A stretch of DNA of 64,000 nucleotides from Trichodesmium sp050015995 (GTDB taxonomy: Bacteria; Cyanobacteriota; Cyanobacteriia; Cyanobacteriales; Microcoleaceae), in assembly GCF_050015995.1 (NCBI RefSeq), contig NZ_JBNHEP010000047.1, positions 96,088-160,087 of the forward strand, read 5' to 3'. Below the pieces are notes generated by a model. The model saw only the letters and a list, made by a program, of their open reading frames with translations, ran no database searches and was not told the DNA's origin. A program made the translations under genes and the position numbers. Numbering within the stretch: position 1 is the first letter of the stretch; each line of letters starts with the position of its first letter. Of the stretch, positions 28,685 to 36,203 are shown in pieces.

Positions 28685-29347
28685 ATGAACAAGTTTTCAA
28701 TTAAAGGTTTGCTAGGTATTTTGACTTTATTAGGAGCAACTCAATCTCCTGTACAAGCAGCAACAATGAAAGGATGGTTTGAGATTAGTGGTAAAGCGTC
28801 CTACTATGGCAATACTAAAGCTGATATCTATGCCTCTTACAATATAGAGAAAGATAGTCAAGATATGTTTAAATCTGGCACAATAAAATTCACCCAAAAA
28901 GATGCAGAAAAAAATAGTTTTGATAAATGGAATGGATGGGAAACAAAAGATATAAAAATAACAGATGTCAAATTTGGTAACGATTGGAATATTGAAAAAA
29001 TGACTTTTAAAGACACTATGTTTGACCCCAAACCTCCATCTAGTTTTATAGATATGGGGATTGAAGGTATGATTGATGTGCTAAAACAAACGGGCACTAT
29101 TACTGATAAATACACAAGAAAAAAAGATAATCGAGATTTCTCACACACTTTTATGATTGATAAGGTTAGTAATACAGATTTTGCTAATAAAAATAGACCT
29201 AGTTTTCCTCCTGTCGTAAATCCTAGTGGAACGCCCGAAGATAGTCCAATTTTAAGTGTTCCTGAACCCACATCAACCCTAGGACTACTAGCATTAGGTA
29301 GTATTGGTGCAGGTTCAATGGTCTTAAAACATCGCCAAAAACGCTAA
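28685..29347 (+). CDS. PEP-CTERM sorting-domain protein, exported
   Basis: The 220-residue protein has a signal peptide (NKFSIKGLLGILTLLGATQS, cleavage probably after VQAA) and a C-terminal sorting signal: VPEPTSTLGLLALGS, a hydrophobic span and a basic end KHRQKR. PEP-CTERM signals are thought to be processed by exosortase and to lead to surface or extracellular-matrix display. The middle (about residues 30-190) is a small beta-rich domain without a family I recognise. The ATG at 28685 is chosen because it starts the signal peptide; an upstream TTG would spoil it. The TAA stop overlaps the left end of a dispersed repeat (29345-29516). Confidence 0.86.
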   Translation: MNKFSIKGLLGILTLLGATQSPVQAATMKGWFEISGKASYYGNTKADIYASYNIEKDSQDMFKSGTIKFTQKDAEKNSFDKWNGWETKDIKITDVKFGNDWNIEKMTFKDTMFDPKPPSSFIDMGIEGMIDVLKQTGTITDKYTRKKDNRDFSHTFMIDKVSNTDFANKNRPSFPPVVNPSGTPEDSPILSVPEPTSTLGLLALGSIGAGSMVLKHRQKR

Positions 29348-29516
29348 GAGACTCTTTGTAAAGTTTTGTAAGGGAAAGCGTTGGCGGAGCCTAGCGACAG
29401 CTGTATCGCCTTTTGAATTGTAACAACTTGGTTATTTATCCGGTGAGTTTGCAGTCTGCACAACCCAATTTACCAGGGGTAAAAACACTTCATAATTCTT
29501 TACAAACAACCTCTAA
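29345..29516. repeat. GTTTGTAAA-ended dispersed repeat, copy 2
   Basis: Matches 10721-10890 in ends and interior. Here the middle carries an inserted GCGTTGGCGGAGCCTAGCGA segment, a type of short G+C-rich repeat also seen in the IS630-type ends at 49.7 kb. Its first bases form the stop codon of the PEP-CTERM gene. Confidence 0.75.
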
Positions 29517-29815
29517 GGGAGCTAAAAAAAACCCCAATAAATAACTTTGCGAGAAGCCTGCTACATTTCTACTGACCTGGCACGCTTAATTTCTGGCAAT
29601 AGATTTTTATTGATTTTCTCAAGTACGATTGCTTATCTTATAGGGTGCGTTAATGAAATGTTCTGACTCAACTGCATGGTGGTAAATGGTGGGAGGTTTC
29701 TGGTAGAGGCGATCGCTACATACTAAAAACCGAAAGATAATAAACTGAAAATTGCCGAGATTGTTAATATTTCTTTCATGGTGGGCAATGGTTTGTGAGA
29801 ATAATTTAGATGTTA
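29517..29815. other. Convergent intergenic region
   Basis: No gene or clear terminator is recognised between the converging PEP-CTERM and secreted-protein genes. Confidence 0.45.
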
Positions 29816-30259
29816 TTACTGGCTATTTTTGGCAAGACAACTTCCAGTAACGCAAGAAACTTCAATTAAATAGTCAACTGGAACAAAATTAGAAACCACG
29901 AAAGTGTATTTGCCTGTCTGCTCTAAAGCTAATTCAAATCTGACACCATGTGAGCTTTGAGAAGCAAGAGTCTTTCCTTCGGGATCGATGACTTCAACTA
30001 TATTTTCATTGTCATTTCCAACATCAGAAGGATTGACACTACTAACTCTAAAGATTATGCGATCGCCAGCAGTGCCTTTGAGACGAAAAATATCGGAATC
30101 TCCGCTGCCTTCTAAGCTACAAGTCAAGTGGTCTCCATAATTAACTACCATGTCCGTTGGTTCAGGATCGCATTTTTTTGAATCTTGTGGGTATGTCGGT
30201 TGTGGGAAAAAGAGGGCAGATGCAGCCAGGATTAGCAAAAGTTTGTACGCGAGTTTCAT
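29816..30259 (-). CDS. Small secreted protein with PPC-like beta domain
   Basis: The 147-residue protein starts with a signal peptide (KLAYKLLLILAASALFFPQP). The mature part has the pattern GDHLTCSLEGSGDSDIFRLK, a GDRIIFRVSS strand, VEVIDPEGKTLASQ and GKYTFVVSN, which resembles bacterial pre-peptidase C-terminal (PPC) beta-sandwich domains. Three Cys pairs are possible. It probably resides in the periplasm or outside the cell, with unknown binding function. The start at 30259 is supported by AGGAAACAATT just upstream; a longer frame reaching 30400 lacks a signal peptide at its start and crosses a repeat-like segment, so I reject it. Confidence 0.75.
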   Translation of the reverse strand: MKLAYKLLLILAASALFFPQPTYPQDSKKCDPEPTDMVVNYGDHLTCSLEGSGDSDIFRLKGTAGDRIIFRVSSVNPSDVGNDNENIVEVIDPEGKTLASQSSHGVRFELALEQTGKYTFVVSNFVPVDYLIEVSCVTGSCLAKNSQ

Positions 30260-30435
30260 AATTGTTTCCTGAATTATAATTAATACATGATATAATAATA
30301 ATTTTGGCCTTCTGTAAAAGCTTATAGTCAGGGGAAAACTGTGATTCGCCTGCGCGATCCGTTCCGGAATCGCAACTTTCATGCAGCAAAACCCCGTCAA
30401 ACTATCAAAAGTCTAACGGGAGAAATTCTACAATT

Positions 30436-30537
30436 CTAGATTAACTTAACAGCACGCAAGCCAAACATTAAAACTGTAGCTACACCTAAAAAAGCAACAA
30501 ATAAGACAAAAAAAGCAATAATTCCTTCAACAGTCAT
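30436..30537 (-). CDS. petL: Cytochrome b6f complex subunit PetL
   Basis: A 33-residue reading frame encodes a single transmembrane helix (IIAFFVLFVAFLGVATVLMF) ending in GLRAVKLI, which fits the C-terminus of cyanobacterial PetL proteins. PetL is a small subunit that stabilises the cytochrome b6f dimer in the thylakoid membrane. GGAG lies 9 bases before the ATG, a good ribosome site. The gene is divergent from aroB, with 83 bp between the start codons. It is too short for routine gene finding. Another one-helix photosynthetic subunit is possible but less likely. Confidence 0.8.
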   Translation of the reverse strand: MTVEGIIAFFVLFVAFLGVATVLMFGLRAVKLI

Positions 30538-30620
30538 TAATTTTTCTCCAAAATGGCGAATAAAACTATAAAATTAAGTCTAATATTTATTGTTCAAAAT
30601 AGCAAAGTCCTAAACCACTC

Positions 30621-31712
30621 ATGGCATCCATAACTGTTCAACTTCCCCAAAAATCCTATGAAATAGCGATCGCCCCCGGCAACCTCGACCAACTTGGCCC
30701 AAAAATGCTACCTCTTAATCTGGGCAAACAGGTCTTGCTAGTCTCTAACCCAGAAATATTTGCTCATTATGGGGAAAGAGCGATCGCCTCACTCCAACAA
30801 GCAGGTTTTGATGTCTCTCACTGCATCCTACCCGCAGGAGAAGAATATAAAACTCCTGAAACTCTTCACAATATTTATGATGCAGCTTTAGCACATCGTC
30901 TGGAACGCTCTTCGACAATGGTTGCTCTTGGTGGTGGAGTAGTTGGAGATATGACTGGGTTTGCTGCGGCGACTTGGTTGCGTGGTTTGAATGTGGTACA
31001 AGTTCCCACTTCTCTTCTGGCGATGGTGGATGCTGCTATTGGGGGAAAAACGGGAGTTAATCATCCTCAAGGAAAAAATCTTATCGGTGCTTTCCATCAA
31101 CCACGTCTAGTATTAATTGACCCAAAGGTACTAAAGACTTTACCCGTGCGAGAATTTCGGGGAGGGATGGCAGAAGTAATTAAATATGGAGTAATTTGGG
31201 ATGCGGAATTATTTGCTCAGATGGAGAATAGTCAGGGTCTTGATGAAATTAATAATTTAACACCAGGGTTATTAGAGGAAATTTTGATTAGGTCTTGCCA
31301 AAGTAAGGCAGATGTCGTAGCAAAGGATGAGAAAGAGTCTGGGTTAAGAGCAATTTTGAATTATGGTCATACCATAGGTCATGCAGTGGAAAGTTTGACT
31401 GGTTATACTGTGGTGACTCATGGGGAGGCGGTAGGTATTGGGATGGTGGCAGCAAGTCGGTTAGCCGTAGAGTTAGGAATGTGGGATGAGGTGAGCGATC
31501 GCCGTCAGTTAGGTTTGATAGAAAAAGCTAGTTTGCCGACAAAGTTGCCGAGTGGGTTGGATATTGAGGATATTTTGGTTTCTTTACAGACTGATAAAAA
31601 GGTAAAAGCAGGTAAGGTGCGGTTTGTTTTACCGACTGGAGTAGGAGTAGTGACAGTGACAGATAAGGTAAGTGCAGATGTGTTGAGGATAGTATTGCCA
31701 GGGATGGGTTAA
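30621..31712 (+). CDS. aroB: 3-dehydroquinate synthase
   Basis: The 363-residue enzyme catalyses step two of the shikimate pathway, converting DAHP to 3-dehydroquinate with NAD and a divalent metal, in the cytosol. The NAD-binding part includes GGGVVGDMTGFAAATW and TSLLAMVDAAIGGKTGVNH. Metal ligands are seen in GGMAEVIKYG (Glu), LNYGHTIGHAVE (His) and THGEAVGIGM (His). Length and order match AroB throughout. The ATG starts the family-typical ITVQLPQKSYEIAI strand. It is divergent from petL and followed by an A+T-rich spacer with repeats. Confidence 0.97.
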   Translation: MASITVQLPQKSYEIAIAPGNLDQLGPKMLPLNLGKQVLLVSNPEIFAHYGERAIASLQQAGFDVSHCILPAGEEYKTPETLHNIYDAALAHRLERSSTMVALGGGVVGDMTGFAAATWLRGLNVVQVPTSLLAMVDAAIGGKTGVNHPQGKNLIGAFHQPRLVLIDPKVLKTLPVREFRGGMAEVIKYGVIWDAELFAQMENSQGLDEINNLTPGLLEEILIRSCQSKADVVAKDEKESGLRAILNYGHTIGHAVESLTGYTVVTHGEAVGIGMVAASRLAVELGMWDEVSDRRQLGLIEKASLPTKLPSGLDIEDILVSLQTDKKVKAGKVRFVLPTGVGVVTVTDKVSADVLRIVLPGMG

Positions 31713-31990
31713 TTCAGTTATCAATTATCAGTGATGGACTTTAATTTTGTTAATAGGACTTACGCAAAGAAACCTGGTTTTTAGAATAAATAGTTTCAAT
31801 ATATAGACATCTACGAAAAAACTCGGTTTCTGGGTTGCCCATGTAATATCATGTCCGGTTGAATAGTTATAAATAAAAATGGAGGAGTAATGAGTAATGA
31901 GTAATGAGTTATGAGTTATGAGGAGGGAATTTTAAGCTATAAATGAAGAGAAAGTTTTTTTATCACTAATTATCCGGACATGATATAATT
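31713..31990. other. Intergenic with repeats
   Basis: Holds a partial AGGACTTACGC end near 31754, an inverted pair AGAAACCTGGTTTTT/AAAAAACTCGGTTTCT (31769-31832) and the MITE at 31847-31985. No gene is seen. Confidence 0.55.
31847..31985. repeat. TATCA-family MITE, TAA duplication
   Basis: Perfect inverted ends TATCATGTCCGG and CCGGACATGATA are flanked by TAA (31844-31846 and 31986-31988). The interior includes heptamers GAGTAAT and GAGTTAT. It ends 5 bp beyond the stop codon of the truncated NB-ARC gene. Confidence 0.88.
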
Positions 31991-32872
31991 TCATGTCTCT
32001 TTGAATAACCAGTGACTGACTAAAATTAAACAGCTTTCATGTTCAATCTCAGTCATCATTTTCAAGAATGTTTTGTAATCTCTATATTCTGGTTGATACT
32101 GTCCGGCAAATTGTTGTTCTGTAAAAATATTGTGAACATCATCAAAGACAATTAAGCATTTTTTCTGGCGTAAAATATCAAATAACTTTCTCCAGGTTTC
32201 TTCATTAAGACCGACACTATCATTTCCCAGAGAAAAATTATTGAATATTTCAGTTAAAAGCAAATTTAACGGTTGAGGAAATCTTAAACTTTTCCACATC
32301 AGAACATCAAAATATTTACTGTTTAAATCGATGAATCTTTTCACTAAAGTTGTTTTACCAATTCCACTTAATCCTAAAACACTAATCAAATGAGCTTTTT
32401 GTAAAAATATCCAATCATGGATAATTTTCAGCTCTTCATTTCTGCCATAAAAAAAATTAATTTTAGGTGCTATTCCTAAATCTTCATAGGAGGATGTAGA
32501 GTCAACTTTATTTTCAATACCTGGTTGTTGTTGTGGTTGCTCAGATATTGGCGAACAGAAATTAAAAATATGGTGATGATTTTTATGATTAAACAAATTA
32601 ATAAATGATGAATTTATAAATAATCTTTCTATCGTTGAGCGAAAATTATTTTTATTAATATCTTCCCCTAACTGCTTGGATAAAATTTGCCATAATCTAT
32701 AACCCACATCCCTAACTCGACTCTCACTGCGATGACATTCTTCTCCAATTTGACTATAACTTTTACCTTGCCAGACTCCTTGAATAACTACCTGTTGAAG
32801 ATCGTCTAAGTGTTTACCAGTTCCCTCGAAAACTAACCGATCTGCTAATTGTAATACCTCTTCAATAGTCAT
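31991..32872 (-). CDS. NB-ARC protein, C-terminally truncated
   Basis: The 293-residue protein begins with the helix-turn-helix-like region TIEEVLQLADRLVFEGTGKH and SYSQIGEECHRSESRVRDVG, the N-terminus typical of cyanobacterial vWA-MoxR-associated/NB-ARC proteins. The NB-ARC domain has FYGRNEELKIIHDWI, Walker A VLGLSGIGKTTLVKRF near residue 160 and Walker B KKCLIVFDDVHNI. The protein stops at LILVSHWLFKET, where full-length relatives continue through the rest of the ATPase into WD40 or TPR repeats. It is probably a truncated remnant or a dominant fragment. A MITE lies just past the stop, but the truncation lies inside gene sequence, so it came from a separate event. Confidence 0.8.
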   Translation of the reverse strand: MTIEEVLQLADRLVFEGTGKHLDDLQQVVIQGVWQGKSYSQIGEECHRSESRVRDVGYRLWQILSKQLGEDINKNNFRSTIERLFINSSFINLFNHKNHHHIFNFCSPISEQPQQQPGIENKVDSTSSYEDLGIAPKINFFYGRNEELKIIHDWIFLQKAHLISVLGLSGIGKTTLVKRFIDLNSKYFDVLMWKSLRFPQPLNLLLTEIFNNFSLGNDSVGLNEETWRKLFDILRQKKCLIVFDDVHNIFTEQQFAGQYQPEYRDYKTFLKMMTEIEHESCLILVSHWLFKET

Positions 32873-33070
32873 AAACTCCAGATTATAGTTAAGTTTTAGG
32901 TATTATAACTTAATTTTACACGGCAATTCACGACATTTTCAGACTTTAATATTAGTTATTAGTCTAGAAAACATAAGATTTAATAGGATATTTTACGTTA
33001 GCTGTGCCTGGAAACAAAAGATTATACTGGAAGAAAAGTTAAGCTAAGTTCATCTATCAAAATTGCTTTT

Positions 33071-33448
33071 ATGTATAGCGTAAATAAATTCAATATTGTC
33101 AAGATATTTGTTTTAGTCGGGGTAATTCTTTCCTCCTCATCATGTGAAAGTATTGGAAATATGAAACAGCAAGGACTTCTGAAAAAAGTAGAGGAGGCAT
33201 CAGCAAATTATTACTGTGAATATCATACACCTTACCCCAATAACGAGACTGACTCGGCATATGAATATAGACAGAGAAAAATTGAGGCTGAACGCCAAAA
33301 TTTAGAACTTGTAGAGATTAGAGCCAAGCAAGCTGGCTTGACAGAAGAAACAATTCAAGAAGCTAGGAATGTTGGGGAAGCTAAAGGTCGCAGAAAAGTT
33401 GCTAGAAGAGGCAGTAACGTAATTTGTTACGATTTTGGTAGAGACTAA
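33071..33448 (+). CDS. Small lipoprotein, function unknown
   Basis: The 125-residue protein has a lipoprotein signal (KIFVLVGVILSSSSC) with the lipidated Cys at residue 25. The mature part is charged and mostly helical: ESIGNMKQQGLLKKVEEASA, then QRKIEAERQNLELVEIRAKQ and TEETIQEARNVGEAKGRRK, with two further Cys (YYCEYH, VICYDF) that could pair. I do not recognise the family. It is probably anchored to the inner or outer membrane facing the periplasm. The start is set by the signal peptide; the ribosome site is weak. It is a single gene. Confidence 0.7.
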   Translation: MYSVNKFNIVKIFVLVGVILSSSSCESIGNMKQQGLLKKVEEASANYYCEYHTPYPNNETDSAYEYRQRKIEAERQNLELVEIRAKQAGLTEETIQEARNVGEAKGRRKVARRGSNVICYDFGRD

Positions 33449-33513
33449 GTTAGAACTAAAAATCTTAAATATTGTAGGTTGGGTTGAGGAACCGAAACCC
33501 AACATTCTTCTAA

Positions 33514-33857
33514 TTTTTGTGAGGTTATATAATCTCCGGTTAAATAGTTATAATTAAAGTTATTAATAAGGCTTCATCCCTATCTATAAATTAAGGCTTT
33601 AGCCCTACTACAAACAATCAATTATATAAATTAAAATTCCCAATAGAGATTCTAAATTTCCAATAAAATGCTCACCCACTTCAATTTTTTGTGAGGTTAT
33701 ATAATCTCCGGTTAAATAGTTATAATTAAAGTTATTAATAAGGCTTCATCCCTATCTATAAATTAAGGCTTTAGCCCTACTACAAACAATCAATTATATA
33801 AATTAAAATTCCCAATAGAGATTCTAAATTTCCAATAAAATGCTCACCCACTTCAAT
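33514..33857. repeat. Perfect tandem duplication of a 172-bp unit
   Basis: The unit 33514-33685 is repeated immediately at 33686-33857, by eye without differences. Each unit contains TATAATCTCCGGTTAAATAG, resembling the end of the TATCA MITE family (TATCATGTCCGGTTGAATAG), and the inverted pair AAGGCTTCATCC/AAGGCTTTAGCC. Identity suggests recent duplication. Confidence 0.9.
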
Positions 33858-34333
33858 ATCAACTTGATTTTCTATCAACCTTAAAAACTTCCAATTACTA
33901 CTATTTTTCACAATTCCATAAACACTAGAAATTTGATTATTTTTTTGTTGGTTAAACAATGGTCACCACAGGAGCAGTTACTTCTAACTGTTTCGGAGAA
34001 TAACTAATTATAAAATCACATCTTCCTGTTAATCCCTTGCTTTTATCAACATTAAACTCTGTCCCAGAAAATAAACTAATTTGCCGATTAAAGTATTTTC
34101 TGAGTTCTACAATAATTGGAGAAATAATCAATTATGTTTGCGGAGCATTCCGTCAGGAAACGAGCTTTTTCTGTATCAATTTCTAATGCTAAAGGAATAT
34201 TTTTAGCTAAAATTTATTTCAGTAAAGCACTAGGATTTACAGATTCTATTGACTTAAATAATTCTATTCTCTCCTGAAGTATCAGATTAAATTCAGATTC
34301 TAGTTGTGAGAGAGTAAATTCACTGTAAGACAT
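33858..34333 (-). pseudogene. Decayed conserved cyanobacterial protein, nuclease-like
   Basis: Read from the ATG at 34333, the frame encodes SYSEFTLSQLESEFNLILQE, SINSVNPSALLK, a stop, ILAKNIPLALEIDTEKARF, then LIISPIIVELRKYFNRQISL and KGLTGRCDFIISYSPKQLEV. This resembles a family of cyanobacterial proteins with a nuclease-like core (an Asp in RCDFIIS and VTAPVVTIV), but the expected Glu/Lys after VTIV is a stop. Several in-frame stops and a short inserted repeat (GCGGAGCATTCCGTCAGG, near 34140) show it is dead. The exact family is uncertain. Confidence 0.65.
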
Positions 34334-34644
34334 ACCACAAAGGAAGAAGAAAGAATAAAAAAGGAAGAAGTTGGAAAAATCTCATAAATCAATTTATTCT
34401 ACCCACTTAAACTTCTTATATTCGACTAGATTTCAGATTTATAATTTTTCATAATCGCCTTTGTAATTTGACTTGAGATATTTTGATTGGCGATCGCTCT
34501 GAGAAAAAAATGTCAGGAAGAAGGAAGAAGTTATAAAAATCTCATCAAAAAATTCATTCTAGGAAATCTACAGTATTTGACAACTCTAGTAAGATTATTT
34601 TTTTACTATAAACTACTTTCAATTTCAGATTTCTAAATCAATTC
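34334..34644. other. Intergenic
   Basis: A+T-rich. Two similar GGAAGAAGTT-AAAAATCTCAT segments occur near 34362 and 34514, with no gene. Confidence 0.45.
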
Positions 34645-35084
34645 TATTATTTTTGAGCATTCCTAAAATATTCTATTTGAAAGAAATATTTTACCATACT
34701 ATGGCCAATTTCTTCCAAAAGCACCGCAACGGCGAGATCGAGATTGCCACCGTCGAATAACGACTCTGACAAAAAGATCTGATTAGTGTTCGCCGCAAAA
34801 GCCCCAATGCTCCATTGAGGTACGATCGCCATCGGAACTCAATGGAGGGCAGGAGGGCAGGGGCAGTCTCCCAGACTATGGCGCCTGTGCGACCAAGTCC
34901 TCAACCGCTGAGGTAGTAATCCCGTCTGCAAAGGCCAGCCTTAGCCGTTCCCTGAAATCTACAAAAATCTAATAAAATCTATGATTATCTGATTTTTAGT
35001 CTATTTCTGTTCCTGCTTCCACCTGGTAACGTCGGCGTTATCAAGTCCAAAGGCTGTCACGGTCGAACTGACTACCATAGCTAA
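34645..35084 (-). pseudogene. N-terminal remnant of a large calcium-binding/VCBS-type surface protein
   Basis: The clearest piece (34647-34832) reads VPQWSIGAFAANTNQIFLSE and LAVAVLLEEIGHSMV, a pattern I recognise from the N-terminal region of large cyanobacterial RTX/VCBS proteins. Upstream in other frames are FREWLRLAFADGITTSAVED and LPSIEFR, usually found just before it, and the same LRLAFGDGI word occurs in the giant protein at 62 kb. Stops and shifts separate the pieces, and the remainder of the protein is missing. The upstream leader (35085-35172) matches that of the giant gene. Confidence 0.65.
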
Positions 35085-35172
35085 ATAGTGGGTGTCCATT
35101 TTGATAAGGTTTAAAAAATGTCCTAACCGCCTTGGCGGTTGCTATAATGCCTGATTAAATCTGACTAAAGGT
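35085..35172 (-). promoter_or_regulatory. Leader/promoter segment shared with the giant gene
   Basis: This stretch, with GGTTAGGACATTTTTTAAAC and ACCTTATCAAAATGGACACC on the minus strand, is nearly identical to 62112-62198, just upstream of the giant gene's ATG. It contains the hairpin CCGCCAAGGCGG. A shared promoter is inferred from conservation and position only. Confidence 0.5.
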
Positions 35173-36077
35173 TAAGTCAATGCCCTTGACATCGGTACCA
35201 AAGCCACCGTCTTGACTGCCGTCAAAGAATAGGTGGTACTACCGGTATTCTCAAAATAATTGAGATTGCCGTCAAGTTCCCCAACAATCAGATCTAAGTC
35301 CCCATCTCCATCGAGATCCGCAAAGGTAGGGGCGCTAGAGTACCCCACATCAATGCCATCAAAGGGATTATTAGTGCCGGTTTGTTCTACAAAATCAAAT
35401 CTATTGATCTCAAAGTAATTGAGAGTGCCAAAACTTTCCCCAACAATCAAATCTAAGGCTCCATCCTCATCGAGATCCGCAAAGGTTGGAGTGCTAAAAT
35501 TCCCCACATCAATGCCATCAAAGGGGTTATCAGTGCCGGTTTGTGCTAGGTAGAGAGGGTTGGTGGCACTACCGGTATTCTCAAAGTAATAGAGATTGCC
35601 GTCAAGTTCCCCAACAATCAGATATAAGTCCCCATCTCCATCGAGATCCGCAAAGGTAGGGGCGCTAAGGTACCCAAAATCAATGCCATTAAAGGGGTTA
35701 TCAGTGCTGGTTTGTGCTAGGTAGAGGGGGTTGGTGACAGTACCGGTATTCTCAAAATAATTGAGAGGTTCGTACAAGTCCCCAACAATCAGGTCTAAGT
35801 CCCCATCCCCATCAACATCCGCAAAGGTTGGAGTGCTATACTCCCCATCAATGCTATTAAAGGGGTTATCAGTGCCGGTTTGTGCTAGGTAGAGGGGGTT
35901 GGTGGTACTACCGGTATTCTCAAAATAATTGAGATTGCCGTCAAGTTCCCCAACAATCAGATCTAAGTCCCCATCTCCATCGAGATCCGCAAAGGTAGGG
36001 GCGCTAGAGTACCCCACATCAATGCCATCAAAGGGATTATTAGTGCCGGTTTGCTCGTTAACGTTAAAAATGCTCAT
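35172..36077 (-). CDS. VCBS/FG-GAP repeat protein, out-of-frame at its C-terminus
   Basis: The 301-residue protein consists of five FG-GAP-like repeats of about 58 residues. Each has the calcium-binding pattern PTFADLDGDGDLDLIVGELD followed by LNYFENTG. Such repeats form beta-propellers in secreted or surface adhesins. It starts with FNVNEQTGTNNPFDGIDVGY, like the gene at 38151. After the fifth repeat it enters the DNA of a conserved tail module (normally FFDGSQDGGFGTDIKGIDLT) in the wrong frame and ends SLTAVKTVALVPMSRALT. It therefore lacks the RTX region of its neighbour and is probably a recombination product. No classical signal peptide is seen. Confidence 0.8.
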   Translation of the reverse strand: MSIFNVNEQTGTNNPFDGIDVGYSSAPTFADLDGDGDLDLIVGELDGNLNYFENTGSTTNPLYLAQTGTDNPFNSIDGEYSTPTFADVDGDGDLDLIVGDLYEPLNYFENTGTVTNPLYLAQTSTDNPFNGIDFGYLSAPTFADLDGDGDLYLIVGELDGNLYYFENTGSATNPLYLAQTGTDNPFDGIDVGNFSTPTFADLDEDGALDLIVGESFGTLNYFEINRFDFVEQTGTNNPFDGIDVGYSSAPTFADLDGDGDLDLIVGELDGNLNYFENTGSTTYSLTAVKTVALVPMSRALT

Positions 36078-36200
36078 GATAATTCGTTAATCAACAACAA
36101 AAGTAAACATTGGGTAGAAAAACCCTCTACCCTGGGTGAACCTTGCCCCACAACTGCCAACAAGTAGCTTACCTATCAGCCACCCATTGCTGGGGTTGAA
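36078..36200 (-). repeat. Duplicated remnant of the glycosyltransferase 3' end and VCBS leader
   Basis: This segment repeats 38152-38270: the leader before the VCBS ATG and the last codons of the SPINDLY-type gene (ending in the Trp-Gly-Lys-Val-His region). It shows that the VCBS gene at 36077 arose by duplication of the neighbouring locus. Confidence 0.8.
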
Positions 36201-36203
36201 ATC

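Noticed and set aside
30260..30400. N-terminal extension of the small secreted protein
   Set aside because: It would bury the signal peptide, and AGGAAACAATT precedes the internal ATG.
31986..32000. MITE insertion as the cause of the NB-ARC truncation
   Set aside because: The element and its TAA duplication lie just outside the stop codon, so divergence from full-length relatives occurs before it.
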